NCBI RefSeq assembly: GCF_000498575.2
Contig: NZ_AWSQ01000009.1
Location: forward strand, 310,001 to 374,000
Source of the DNA: Pseudomonas taeanensis MS-3
Lineage (GTDB): Bacteria; Pseudomonadota; Gammaproteobacteria; Pseudomonadales; Pseudomonadaceae
Length of the DNA: 64,000 bases
Reading direction: 5' to 3'
The notes beneath the pieces were generated by a model. That model was given only the letters and a program-made list of their open reading frames with translations. It was not told the origin of the DNA and searched no databases. The translations under genes were made by a program, and so were the position numbers. Below, piece by piece: positions 18,066 to 26,269 of the stretch. Positions within the stretch are counted from its first letter, which is position 1; every line of letters starts with the position of its first letter.

Positions 18066-18529
18066 TGCGGGTTTTGTTTGTCTGTCTGGGCAATATCTGC
18101 CGCTCGCCCACTGCCGAAGGCGTGTTGCGCCACAAGTTGCGTGAGGCGGGCTTGGCCGATCGTATTGAGGTCGATTCTGCTGGTACGGGCGACTGGCATG
18201 TCGGCAAGGCGCCGGATGTTCGCACTCGGCTGGCAGCGCAGCACCGCGGCTATGATCTCGCGACCTTGCGTGGTCGCCAGGTTTCGACGAGCGACTTCGC
18301 TCGGTTCGATCTGATTCTGGCCATGGACAACAGCAATCTGAGTCATCTGCACAGCCTGCGTCCCGACAACAGCTCTGCCGAGCTCGATCTATTCCTACGC
18401 CGTTATCAATTGGCCTTGGACGAGGTGCCCGATCCTTATTACGGCGGCGAGCAGGGCTTCGAGCAGGTATTGGATCTGATTGAGCAGGCCAGTGATGCAT
18501 TGTTGGTCGAGCTGAAGGGGCGTCTATGA
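18065..18529 (+). CDS. Low molecular weight protein-tyrosine phosphatase
   Basis: A 154-residue phosphatase with the P-loop C7-x5-R13 (VCLGNICRSP) and the catalytic aspartate in VPDPYYGG near residue 126. The ATG at 18065 overlaps the kdsB stop (TGATG). No tyrosine kinase gene is visible nearby, so the substrate is unknown. It is translationally coupled to murB. Confidence 0.94.
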   Translation: MRVLFVCLGNICRSPTAEGVLRHKLREAGLADRIEVDSAGTGDWHVGKAPDVRTRLAAQHRGYDLATLRGRQVSTSDFARFDLILAMDNSNLSHLHSLRPDNSSAELDLFLRRYQLALDEVPDPYYGGEQGFEQVLDLIEQASDALLVELKGRL

Positions 18530-19545
18530 GTTTGTCTGTGCAGGAGCGAGTCTCGCTCAAGGCGCATAACAGCTTCGCGGTTGAGGTATCGGCGCGTGAA
18601 TTTGCCGAGGCGCATAACGATGAGCAGGTGCGCGAGGCGTTGGCCTATGCGTCTGGGAAGGGGTTGCCGTTGTTGCTGCTCGGCGGCGGCAGCAACCTGC
18701 TGTTGACTGCTGATGTCGAGGCGTTGGTGCTGCGCATGGTCAGCCGCGGTATTCGTGTATTGCACGACGACGGCGAGCAGGTGCTGGTCGAGTCGGAGGC
18801 CGGCGAGCCTTGGCACCCTTTCGTGCAGTGGACGTTGCAACGGGGCTTGGTCGGGCTGGAAAACCTCAGCCTGATCCCGGGTACGGTTGGTGCGGCGCCG
18901 ATGCAGAATATCGGCGCCTACGGCGTCGAGTTGAAGGACGTGTTTGCCGGACTGACGGCGCTGGATCGCCAAACTGGCGAGCTGCGTGAGTTTACCCTGA
19001 GCGACTGCGCCTTTGCCTATCGTGACAGCCTATTCAAGCGCGAGCCTGGGCGCTGGGTGATTTTGCGGGTGCGCTTTGCCTTGAGTCGCACGGCACCTCT
19101 GCATCTGGACTACGGTCCGGTGCGTCAGCGATTGAGTGAGCAGGGCGTCGATGTGCCGACTGCAGTCGATGTCAGTCGGGCGATCTGTGCGGTTCGCAGT
19201 GAGAAATTGCCAGATCCGGCCGTGCTGGGTAATGCCGGCAGCTTTTTCAAGAACCCCCTGGTTTCAGCCGAACTGGCGCAGCGCCTGGGGCGTGAATACC
19301 CAGGCCTGGTGGCCTACCCGCAAGCGGATGGGCGGGTGAAGTTGGCTGCGGGCTGGTTGATCGAGCGAGCTGGCTGGAAAGGGTTTCGCGAGGGTGATGC
19401 CGGTGTGCATCGGCTGCAAGCCTTGGTGCTGGTCAATTATGGTCAGGCTACGGGATTACAGCTGTTGGCGCTGGCGCAGCGTATTCAGGCCGATATAGTT
19501 CAGCGGTTTTCGCTTGAGTTGGAGATTGAGCCTAACGTGCTCTGA
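18526..19545 (+). CDS. murB: UDP-N-acetylenolpyruvoylglucosamine reductase
   Basis: FAD enzyme reducing UDP-GlcNAc-enolpyruvate to UDP-MurNAc in peptidoglycan synthesis. It has 339 residues. The FAD domain has LLLGGGSNLLLTAD; IGAYGVELKDVF and the catalytic-serine segment GNAGSFFKNP are present. It overlaps the phosphatase by four bases and is the last gene before the IS element; no terminator is seen between its stop and the element, which begins 42 bases later. Confidence 0.95.
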   Translation: MSLSVQERVSLKAHNSFAVEVSAREFAEAHNDEQVREALAYASGKGLPLLLLGGGSNLLLTADVEALVLRMVSRGIRVLHDDGEQVLVESEAGEPWHPFVQWTLQRGLVGLENLSLIPGTVGAAPMQNIGAYGVELKDVFAGLTALDRQTGELREFTLSDCAFAYRDSLFKREPGRWVILRVRFALSRTAPLHLDYGPVRQRLSEQGVDVPTAVDVSRAICAVRSEKLPDPAVLGNAGSFFKNPLVSAELAQRLGREYPGLVAYPQADGRVKLAAGWLIERAGWKGFREGDAGVHRLQALVLVNYGQATGLQLLALAQRIQADIVQRFSLELEIEPNVL

Positions 19546-19623
19546 GCTCTATCGGCTTGATGGTTGGCCCATTGAGGGTTTGCCACTGTCTAGTCCTGAA
19601 ATAGGTTTACACCTGTTTCACTC

Positions 19624-20421
19624 TCAAAACGCCCGGTGCACCGCATCGGGCGTTTTGTATTTCAAGGCCAGATGTGGCCGCTCTTCGTTATAAATAGCCA
19701 CCGATTCGCCCACCATCTTCCGAGCCTCTGCCAGGTCTTTTGGCCGACGCAGCAGGAATTCCATCTTCAAAATACCGTTCACTCGCTCGGCCATCGCGTT
19801 TTGGTAACAGTCGTACCCGTCGGTCATTGAACAGGTAATGCCATGCTTGATGTGCAACTGCTGATAAAGGTCTGAGCAGTACTGGGCGCCGCGGTCAGAA
19901 TGATGGATCAGAGGTTGGTCTGTTTCTCTCTCGCTGACAGCGCTCTTCAGAGCCTTGAGCACCGACTCCGTGTGCAACGTCTCATGCACGTGATGCCCTA
20001 CGATTTTGCGTGAGAAGGCATCGGTCACCAGGCTTAGGTACGCTACATTTTCCTGGGTCGGCAGGTAGGTTATGTCGGCGACCCAAACTTGTTCAGGGCC
20101 CGTAGCAACAACCTGTGCTGGGCCGTCTTTTAGCAGATTGGGATGGCGTCGGAAGCGATGATGGCTGTGGGTGGTTTTGTGATAAGCACGTTTGCGTGGC
20201 ACCAGTTCACGCGCCTCTCGCAGGATTGTGAACAACCGATCTCGCCCGACTTGCAGCGATGTTCTAGCTTCAATATGCAGTAAATGGTGCAGCTTGCGCG
20301 TTCCTAGCCGGGGCTGGCGGCGACGCTTTTCCAAGACAAAATCCAGCACGCCTTGATCGTGTTGGGCGAGGGCCTCGTATGCCCGGATTCGCTTGTAATA
20401 AGCCTGGCGCGAAATTTCCAT
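19624..20421 (-). CDS. IS3-family transposase OrfB (DDE catalytic part)
   Basis: Integrase-core part of the transposase, 265 residues counted from the first ATG. DDE residues are visible: VWVADITYLPT, HHSDRGAQYCSD and NAMAERVNGILKMEF. An N-terminal HTH_21-like region precedes the rve domain. The true product is probably an OrfAB fusion made by -1 frameshifting from orfA at 20487-20493; the -1 frame stays open from the slip site through this ATG, so OrfB alone may be minor. Confidence 0.93.
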   Translation of the reverse strand: MEISRQAYYKRIRAYEALAQHDQGVLDFVLEKRRRQPRLGTRKLHHLLHIEARTSLQVGRDRLFTILREARELVPRKRAYHKTTHSHHRFRRHPNLLKDGPAQVVATGPEQVWVADITYLPTQENVAYLSLVTDAFSRKIVGHHVHETLHTESVLKALKSAVSERETDQPLIHHSDRGAQYCSDLYQQLHIKHGITCSMTDGYDCYQNAMAERVNGILKMEFLLRRPKDLAEARKMVGESVAIYNEERPHLALKYKTPDAVHRAF

Positions 20422-20444
20422 AAACAGGCAAGCCCTAGTGATGC

Positions 20445-20846
20445 TCAGGCCTTCGATTTGCCCTTGCGAGAGGACTTGCTGGGTCGCTTTTTTACGATAG
20501 AAACGCCGTAGTCGTTTTTCAGAACGTTCACGACAGCTTCAAAAAATTGAGCCTTCTGGTTGCTCATCGTGAGCTGTTCTTCAAGCTCCTTGATCCGCTG
20601 CTCAGGCGTCAGTGGTGTGGATGACTTGTGCACGGCGCGGGTTCTCTGAACTCGAATGGATGCGCCTTGGCTCCAGTCCTGTCGACCATGTTTGCGTAAC
20701 CAAACCAGCACTGTCGACCTACCCTGGATGCCATAGCGGGTTTGAGCGTCTTTATAACTCAACTCGCCTTTTTCAACTTGATCTACAACCGCCAATTTAA
20801 AAGTCAAGGTGTAATCGCGCTGACTGCGCCTTTTCCCCGAATCCAT
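20445..20846 (-). CDS. IS3-family transposase OrfA
   Basis: DNA-binding part of the transposase, 133 residues. An N-terminal helix-turn-helix (SQRDYTLTFKLAVVDQVE to RYGIQGRSTVLVWLRKHG) is followed by a leucine-zipper-like stretch (LTPEQRIKELEEQLTMSNQK). Near the end the mRNA reads A-AAA-AAG, a canonical slippery site in the orfA frame. Alone OrfA typically regulates transposition. Confidence 0.92.
   Translation of the reverse strand: MDSGKRRSQRDYTLTFKLAVVDQVEKGELSYKDAQTRYGIQGRSTVLVWLRKHGRQDWSQGASIRVQRTRAVHKSSTPLTPEQRIKELEEQLTMSNQKAQFFEAVVNVLKNDYGVSIVKKRPSKSSRKGKSKA
20487..20493 (-). promoter_or_regulatory. Programmed -1 ribosomal frameshift site (A6G)
   Basis: The minus-strand heptamer A AAA AAG lies in the orfA frame as gtA-AAA-AAG. 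A one-base backward slip enters the orfB frame, which is open from here to 19624 and gives a fusion of about 407 residues. This is the well-known IS3-family expression signal. I did not establish a downstream stimulatory structure. Confidence 0.88.
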
Positions 20847-20910
20847 TGCGCCCTCCTGAAAATAGGTCAGAAGGTGTAAACCTTATTCAGGACGGGACAC
20901 ACACACACAT

Positions 20911-20943
20911 AAAAAAGGGGATGCCGAAGCATCCCCTTTTTTT
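20911..20943. terminator. rne intrinsic terminator
   Basis: GGGGATGC and GCATCCCC form an 8-bp stem with a CGAA loop, flanked by six A and seven T. It ends rne on the minus strand and is symmetrical enough to act also on transcripts leaving the IS element. It lies only 12 bases from the IS right end. Confidence 0.92.
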
Positions 20944-20960
20944 CATGTCGCTGAATAGCT

Positions 20961-23900
20961 TCAGGCGTGTGGTTTAACCGCGCGCTCAGTCTCTTGCTGT
21001 TCAGTTTCAGCGTCTGCTTCGCTGGTAGCGGTGCTGTCTGATTCGGCAGCCTGGTTGGCTGGCGTCTCAGTTGCAGCCTGAGCTTTAGGCTCGGCTGACT
21101 CGCTGTTTTCGTCAGCGGTCTGGCTTTCTGCTACGGGATTGGCAACTGCTTCAGCCTGGGCTTCGCTAGCTTCCTCAGCGTTGGCTTCGGCTTGCACCGG
21201 CACCGGGGCTTCGGCTGCTTCGCGAGCCAGGCGCTCGGCTTCACGCTTACGCCGACGCACTTCGCGCGGGTCGTTTGGAGCGCGTCCGCCGGTGGTGACC
21301 ACGGTCGGCGCCACTTCGGCTGCAGTTACGGCCTCCTCGGCAGGTTCAGCCGCGGTGGTGTCAACGCTCGCTTCGGCCTGCGCTTCATGGGCGATTTCTG
21401 CAGGCGCTTGCTCGACCTCTGCTGCAGTTTCGTTTACTTGACTAGCAGGGGCTTCGGTCGCAGTCGGCGTTTCGACTTCGGTAACCTGGGCCTCTTTCAC
21501 GTCCACAGTTACTTCGGCGGTTTCATTGCTGACGTTACTGACCGCCTCGGCTGCAGCTGCTTCACGTACGGGCTCTGCTGCTTCCTCGGTTGTCTGCTCG
21601 GCCACTGTCGGTTCAGCAGTCGCGTCTGCACTGCTCGCGAGCGTGACGGCGGCAGCGGTTGCCGCGGCGGCAGGCAGAACCGAGGCTTCGCTGTTGCTTT
21701 CAGTGCCTTCTTCGGCGCTTTCAATCAGATTGCCATTGGCATCACGCTGGCGCTCACGGCGGTTACTGCGACGACGCTGGCCACGTGAACGGCGGCGGGG
21801 GCGTTCGCCTTCGGTATTATCCTGCTCCTCGTCCTGTAGTTGCTCCTCGTTCGGCAGCGCTTCTTCTGCTTCGGCTTCTACTTTAGGAGCCTGTTCGGTG
21901 CGTGGCTGGCGTTCTTCACGTGGTGGGCGCGGCTGGCGCGGCTCACGCTGAGGGCGTTCTGCGCGAGCTTCTTCGCTAGCGGTTTCAGGGGCGTCGAGGG
22001 GGGCACGCAGCTCACGTGGTTGGCGCTCTTCGCGTGGTTTGCGATCGCGGCCTTCGCGCGGCTCACGTGGTGGGCGTGCCTGGCGGACTTCCTGTGGCTC
22101 ACGAACCTCTACGTTTTCACGTGGTTGACGCTCTTCGCGCGGGGCGCGAGGCGCGCGCTCTTCACGAGGCTGACGCTCTTCGCGGGGCGCGCGCTCTTCA
22201 CGGGGCTTGCGCTCTTCGTCGCGACGACCGCCGCGGCTGCGATTTTGCTGGCGACCATTGCGGCGCTCATCATTGCGCTGTGGGCGCTCGCTGGCTTTCT
22301 TCTCTACAACTGGTGCGGGCTTTTCTTCTTCCTTGCCGGCAAACAGGCTAACCAGTGACTTGACCAGGCCTTTGAAGAGGCTGGGTTCGGTCGCAGCTTT
22401 CTGCGGCTCAGCGGCTACGGGGGAGGCTGGCTCGACCGGTGTTGGTGCAGCGGTGCGCTGCGGTGCGGTTTTGATTGCCGCTTCCTGGCGTACCAGGGTG
22501 CGGGTAGCGCTGGTCTCAACGACCTCTTCCACTTCAGTCGTGGCAATTTCGTAGCTGGACTGATTGGTCTGGGCTTCAGGGCTGTCGTCGCGGATGCGTT
22601 GAACTTCGAAGTGGGGCGTTTCCAGGTGATCGTTCGGCAGGATCACGATGCGCGCACGAGTACGCAGTTCGATTTTAGTAATCGAGTTACGCTTTTCGTT
22701 GAGCAGGAACGCGGCGACCGGGATTGGCACCTGGGCGCGAACTTCGGCGGTGCGATCCTTCAGGGCTTCTTCTTCGATCAGGCGCAGGATTGCCAGCGAC
22801 AGCGACTCGACATCGCGAATGATGCCTTGGCCGTTGCAGCGAGGGCAGACGATACCACTGCTTTCGCCCAGCGAGGGACGCAGGCGCTGACGCGACATTT
22901 CCAGCAGGCCGAAACGCGAGATCCGACCAACTTGTACACGGGCGCGATCAGCTTCGAGGCTTTCGCGGACTTTTTCTTCCACGGCGCGCTGATTCTTCGC
23001 CGGGGTCATGTCGATGAAGTCGATGACGATCAGGCCGCCGATGTCGCGCAGGCGCAACTGGCGGGCGATCTCTTCAGCAGCTTCGAGGTTGGTCTGCAGG
23101 GCAGTTTCCTCGATGTCGCTGCCTTTGGTGGCGCGGGCCGAGTTGATGTCGATCGAGACCAGGGCTTCAGTCGGGTCGATAAAGATCGAACCACCGGACG
23201 GCAGTTTGACTTCGCGCTGGAAGGCGGTTTCGATCTGGCTTTCGATCTGGAAGCGGTTGAACAGCGGAACGCTGTCTTCATACAGCTTGATCTTGCTGGC
23301 GTACTGCGGCATCACCTGGTTGATGAAACTCAGGGCTTCCTGTTGTGCTTCGACGCTGTCGACCAGCACTTCGCCGATGTCCTGACGCAGGTAGTCGCGG
23401 ATGGCGCGGATGATCACATTGCTTTCCTGGTAGATCAGGAAAGGCGCGGCACGATCCAGCGAGGCCTCTTTAATGGCGCCCCATAGTTGCAGCAGGTAAT
23501 CGAGGTCCCACTGCATCTCTTCGCTGGAGCGACCGAGGCCGGCGGTGCGTACGATCAGGCCCATGTCCACCGGGGCGTTGAGGCCGTTCAGCGCTTCGCG
23601 CAGTTCATTACGCTCTTCGCCTTCGATGCGGCGGGAGATGCCACCGGCGCGCGGGTTGTTCGGCATCAGTACCAGGTAACGGCCGGCCAGGCTGATGAAG
23701 GTGGTCAGGGCTGCGCCCTTATTGCCACGCTCTTCTTTTTCGACCTGAACGATGACTTCCTGGCCCTCTTTAAGCACGTCCTTGATATTGACGCGCCCTT
23801 CGGGAGCCTTGCTGAAGTACTCGCGGGAGATTTCTTTGAGGGGAAGGAAGCCGTGGCGCTCTGAGCCGAAGTCGACGAAGGCGGCTTCGAGGCTAGGCTC

Positions 23901-24047
23901 GACGCGAGTGATGCGGCCTTTATAAATGTTGGCCTTTTTCTGCTCGCGGGCGCCCGATTCGATGTCCAGGTCGTACAGGCGTTGGCCGTCGACCAGAGCA
24001 ACGCGCAACTCTTCGGGTTGAGTTGCGTTAATCAGCATTCTTTTCAT
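20961..24047 (-). CDS. rne: Ribonuclease E
   Basis: Essential endoribonuclease of mRNA decay and rRNA/tRNA processing, scaffold of the degradosome. Start MKRMLINATQPEELRVALVD (24047) matches family N-termini; 1028 residues. S1 domain at about 35-125, the catalytic DNase I-like region with metal-binding VSIDINSARAT and IVIDFIDM, and the Zn-link CPRCNGQG near 405. The C-terminal half is low-complexity: an Arg/Glu/Pro tract (about 600-780) then an Ala/Glu-rich region, as expected for the RNA- and partner-binding scaffold. REVRRRKREAERLAREA lies near the end. Confidence 0.96.
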   Translation of the reverse strand: MKRMLINATQPEELRVALVDGQRLYDLDIESGAREQKKANIYKGRITRVEPSLEAAFVDFGSERHGFLPLKEISREYFSKAPEGRVNIKDVLKEGQEVIVQVEKEERGNKGAALTTFISLAGRYLVLMPNNPRAGGISRRIEGEERNELREALNGLNAPVDMGLIVRTAGLGRSSEEMQWDLDYLLQLWGAIKEASLDRAAPFLIYQESNVIIRAIRDYLRQDIGEVLVDSVEAQQEALSFINQVMPQYASKIKLYEDSVPLFNRFQIESQIETAFQREVKLPSGGSIFIDPTEALVSIDINSARATKGSDIEETALQTNLEAAEEIARQLRLRDIGGLIVIDFIDMTPAKNQRAVEEKVRESLEADRARVQVGRISRFGLLEMSRQRLRPSLGESSGIVCPRCNGQGIIRDVESLSLAILRLIEEEALKDRTAEVRAQVPIPVAAFLLNEKRNSITKIELRTRARIVILPNDHLETPHFEVQRIRDDSPEAQTNQSSYEIATTEVEEVVETSATRTLVRQEAAIKTAPQRTAAPTPVEPASPVAAEPQKAATEPSLFKGLVKSLVSLFAGKEEEKPAPVVEKKASERPQRNDERRNGRQQNRSRGGRRDEERKPREERAPREERQPREERAPRAPREERQPRENVEVREPQEVRQARPPREPREGRDRKPREERQPRELRAPLDAPETASEEARAERPQREPRQPRPPREERQPRTEQAPKVEAEAEEALPNEEQLQDEEQDNTEGERPRRRSRGQRRRSNRRERQRDANGNLIESAEEGTESNSEASVLPAAAATAAAVTLASSADATAEPTVAEQTTEEAAEPVREAAAAEAVSNVSNETAEVTVDVKEAQVTEVETPTATEAPASQVNETAAEVEQAPAEIAHEAQAEASVDTTAAEPAEEAVTAAEVAPTVVTTGGRAPNDPREVRRRKREAERLAREAAEAPVPVQAEANAEEASEAQAEAVANPVAESQTADENSESAEPKAQAATETPANQAAESDSTATSEADAETEQQETERAVKPHA
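21895..22240 (-). repeat. Arg-Glu-Pro tandem repeat tract within rne
   Basis: Degenerate repeats of a 5-8 residue unit (REERQP, REERAP, REPREGRD and similar) occur within the arginine-rich linker of RNase E. This is the RNA-binding segment of the scaffold; repetition at the DNA level makes it prone to length variation. Confidence 0.75.
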
Positions 24048-24565
24048 GTAGTACCGTCGGTTTCCGGTGCTTCCGGAAGCGGCGTTCGGCACACACGACT
24101 CTCAGGGTCGGTGTCAGGCGCGTCAGAAACGGTCGTAAAGCGTTTCAGTGTCAAGCGACGGTCAGCCAATTGGGCTGGGCCGCGACGGACGTCTCCTGCT
24201 CGCTGTTGTGACAGAAAGCACTAAGTCAGGAGGAGGAATCAATTGCTGGTAGCGGACGAGATAAAGCGTCTTGGTAAAGCTAATTGCTACGCAGACCAGC
24301 AGTTGTACATCTCCACCCTACACGTATCGCTGAAAATCTTGTGCCGCTCGCAGAATCCGTAGCGGGTTGGCATTTATCGCAACCGTCCAATGGGGATGGC
24401 TGCGCATCTATGTGTTAAGGCTTTATTTCCGAACTCTTCGAGGGGCCTTCGCGGCCTTTCAATCTCTGAAGAACCCGTCGGACGGCCTCGCGTCCTGAAT
24501 GGGTTGCGTTGGTTGGGGATGGCAGTTTTGGCGATCATCCGCAAACCAGGCCGCTTTTGGCGGCG
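24048..24565 (-). promoter_or_regulatory. Long 5' leader of rne
   Basis: No gene is seen between rne and rluC (24048-24627). From the predicted transcription start near 24565, the rne leader is about 518 nt. It contains stem-loops, notably AACCC/GGGTT enclosing GGACG/CGTCC (24472-24505) and GGCC/GGCC (24444-24456). In enteric bacteria RNase E autoregulates through a long structured leader; a similar role here is an inference, since I see no sequence match to the enteric element. Confidence 0.6.
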
Positions 24566-24571
24566 TTCGCG

Positions 24572-24600
24572 ACTATAGCAGTAATGATTAAGTGCTTCAA
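24572..24600 (-). promoter_or_regulatory. Predicted sigma-70 promoter of rne
   Basis: On the minus strand TTGAAG (24600-24595) and TATAGT (24577-24572) are separated by exactly 17 bases. This predicts a start near 24565. It lies only 28 bases from the divergent rluC start codon, so the two genes share this control region. Confidence 0.65.
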
Positions 24601-24627
24601 ATCCATAAAAATTGTTATTATCGCCGG

Positions 24628-25581
24628 ATGACAACTCCTGCCCTTCCAACCTCCGGCGTTCAGCTGCTCGAGGTTGCGCCGGAACTCGCCGGCCAGCGTA
24701 TCGATAACTTTCTTCGCACTCGACTCAAGGGTGTGCCCAAGACATTGATTTACCGCATTTTGCGTAAAGGCGAAGTGCGCGTGAATAAAGGTCGGATCAA
24801 GCCAGAGTATAAGTTGCAGGCCGGCGATATTGTTCGCGTGCCGCCTTTGCGTCTGGCTGAGCGGGACGAGCCGGCGCCGTTGGCGCACGGGCTGCTTGCG
24901 CGGCTTGAGGCGGCAGTGGTGTATGAAGATAAGGCGCTGATTGTGCTGAATAAGCCGGCCGGTATTGCTGTGCATGGTGGCAGTGGCTTGGATTATGGGG
25001 TCATCGAGGCGTTTCGCCAGTTGCGTCCAGATGCCAAGGAGTTGGAGTTGGTGCATCGTCTCGATCGCGACACCTCTGGACTGCTGATGATTGCCAAAAG
25101 GCGCAGCATGTTGCGTCATTTGCATGAGGCCCTGCGCGGCGATGGTGTGGACAAGCGTTATATGGCGTTGGTGCGCGGCCACTGGGCAACCGCCAAGAAG
25201 CGAGTCAATGCGCCCTTGCAGAAGAGCAATCTGCGCTCAGGGGAGCGCATGGTTGAGGTTAATGATGAGGGTAAGGAGGCGCTGACTCTGTTTCGCGTGC
25301 TGCGCCGTTTTGGCGAGTTCGCCACTCTGGTGGAGGCCAAGCCGGTGACCGGTCGTACTCACCAGATTCGTGTGCATGCTCAGCATGCTGGGCACTGCAT
25401 TGCGGGTGACAGCAAGTACGGTGATGACGGCTTTACTCGCGAAATTCGTGAGCTGGGTGGCAAGCGTCTGTTTTTGCATGCTTATGAGTTGGTCGTACCC
25501 TTGCCGGATGGTGGTGAGTTGCGGTTGGAGGCGCCGGTCGATGAGGTGTGGGCGCGCACGTTGGAGCGTCTGAGTGTCTGA
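24628..25581 (+). CDS. rluC: 23S rRNA pseudouridine synthase RluC
   Basis: RluA-family pseudouridine synthase; RluC converts U955, U2504 and U2580 (E. coli numbering) of 23S rRNA. The 317 residues have an N-terminal S4 RNA-binding domain (about 20-85) and the catalytic motif HRLDRDTSGLLMIAKR near residue 140. ATG 24628 (MTTPALPT) is used; a start 12 codons earlier would lie on the rne promoter. It overlaps the HAD gene by eight bases. Confidence 0.94.
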   Translation: MTTPALPTSGVQLLEVAPELAGQRIDNFLRTRLKGVPKTLIYRILRKGEVRVNKGRIKPEYKLQAGDIVRVPPLRLAERDEPAPLAHGLLARLEAAVVYEDKALIVLNKPAGIAVHGGSGLDYGVIEAFRQLRPDAKELELVHRLDRDTSGLLMIAKRRSMLRHLHEALRGDGVDKRYMALVRGHWATAKKRVNAPLQKSNLRSGERMVEVNDEGKEALTLFRVLRRFGEFATLVEAKPVTGRTHQIRVHAQHAGHCIAGDSKYGDDGFTREIRELGGKRLFLHAYELVVPLPDGGELRLEAPVDEVWARTLERLSV

Positions 25582-26269
25582 TTATCGACTGCTGATCTTC
25601 GATTGGGATGGCACCTTGGTCGATTCAATCGGTCGTATCGTCGAGGCGATGCATTGCGCGGCCGATGCGTGCGGTCTTGAGCGACGAAGCGATGCTCGAG
25701 TCAAAGGCATTATCGGGCTCGGAGTGCCTGAGGCGATTAATAGCCTGTATCCGGAGCTTGTCGAATCGGCATGCGTCGAGCGCTTTCGCCACAGCTACAG
25801 TGAGCATTATCTGGCTCTTGAGCAGGAGCCGTCAGCCTTGTTTCCAGGGGTCGCCGAGGCGCTGGAGGCATTCCGTTCTGCAGGTTACCGCTTGGCAGTG
25901 GCGACGGGTAAGGGGCGGCATGGATTGCAGAGGGTGCTGGCAGGGCAGGGGTGGTTGAATTATTTCGATACCACTCGCTGCGCGGACGAGACAGCGAGCA
26001 AGCCGGACCCGCTTATGCTGGAAGAAATTCTGGCGCATTGTGGTGTCGCGGCGAATCAGGCCTTGATGGTGGGTGATTCATCCTTCGATTTGCTTATGGC
26101 GCGGCGTGCTGGGATTGACTCAGTGGCGGTTGGTTACGGCGCAATGTCTTTGGCGGCCTTGCGTGAGCATGAGCCTAAGCTGGCGATAGAGAGTTTTATG
26201 GAGTTGCGTGCTTGGCTTGAGCGGTGCGCAGATGGGCAACCAGTTGAGGTGGGTGGTTATGGCGGATGA
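25574..26269 (+). CDS. HAD-family hydrolase (Gph-like)
   Basis: A 231-residue haloacid dehalogenase-type phosphatase. Motif I FDWDGTLVDS is at the N-terminus, motif II threonine in LAVATGKGR, lysine in ASKPDPLM and motif IV in MVGDSSFDLLMARRAG. A helical cap follows motif I, as in phosphoglycolate phosphatases. The substrate is not known. GTG start overlapping rluC; the stop overlaps sppA. Confidence 0.9.
   Translation: MSDYRLLIFDWDGTLVDSIGRIVEAMHCAADACGLERRSDARVKGIIGLGVPEAINSLYPELVESACVERFRHSYSEHYLALEQEPSALFPGVAEALEAFRSAGYRLAVATGKGRHGLQRVLAGQGWLNYFDTTRCADETASKPDPLMLEEILAHCGVAANQALMVGDSSFDLLMARRAGIDSVAVGYGAMSLAALREHEPKLAIESFMELRAWLERCADGQPVEVGGYGG

Larger units (their letters stand above)
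19587..20899 (-). mobile_element. Complete IS3-family insertion sequence, 1313 bp
   Basis: The element is bounded by imperfect inverted repeats. The left end reads TGTCTAGTCCTGAAATAGG and the right end, reverse complemented, TGTCCCGTCCTGAATAAGG; both continue with TTTACACCT. The flanking CAC at 19584-19586 and 20900-20902 can be a 3-bp target duplication, though the right flank is a CA repeat, which weakens this. It carries orfA and orfB in the -1 frame arrangement, with the catalytic DDE residues intact, so it looks recently active. It separates the converging murB and rne genes. Confidence 0.93.

Noticed and set aside
22599..23864. Two consecutive long plus-strand frames opposite the catalytic half of rne
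   Set aside because: Antisense shadow of the conserved RNase E core; no start signals and no recognisable protein.
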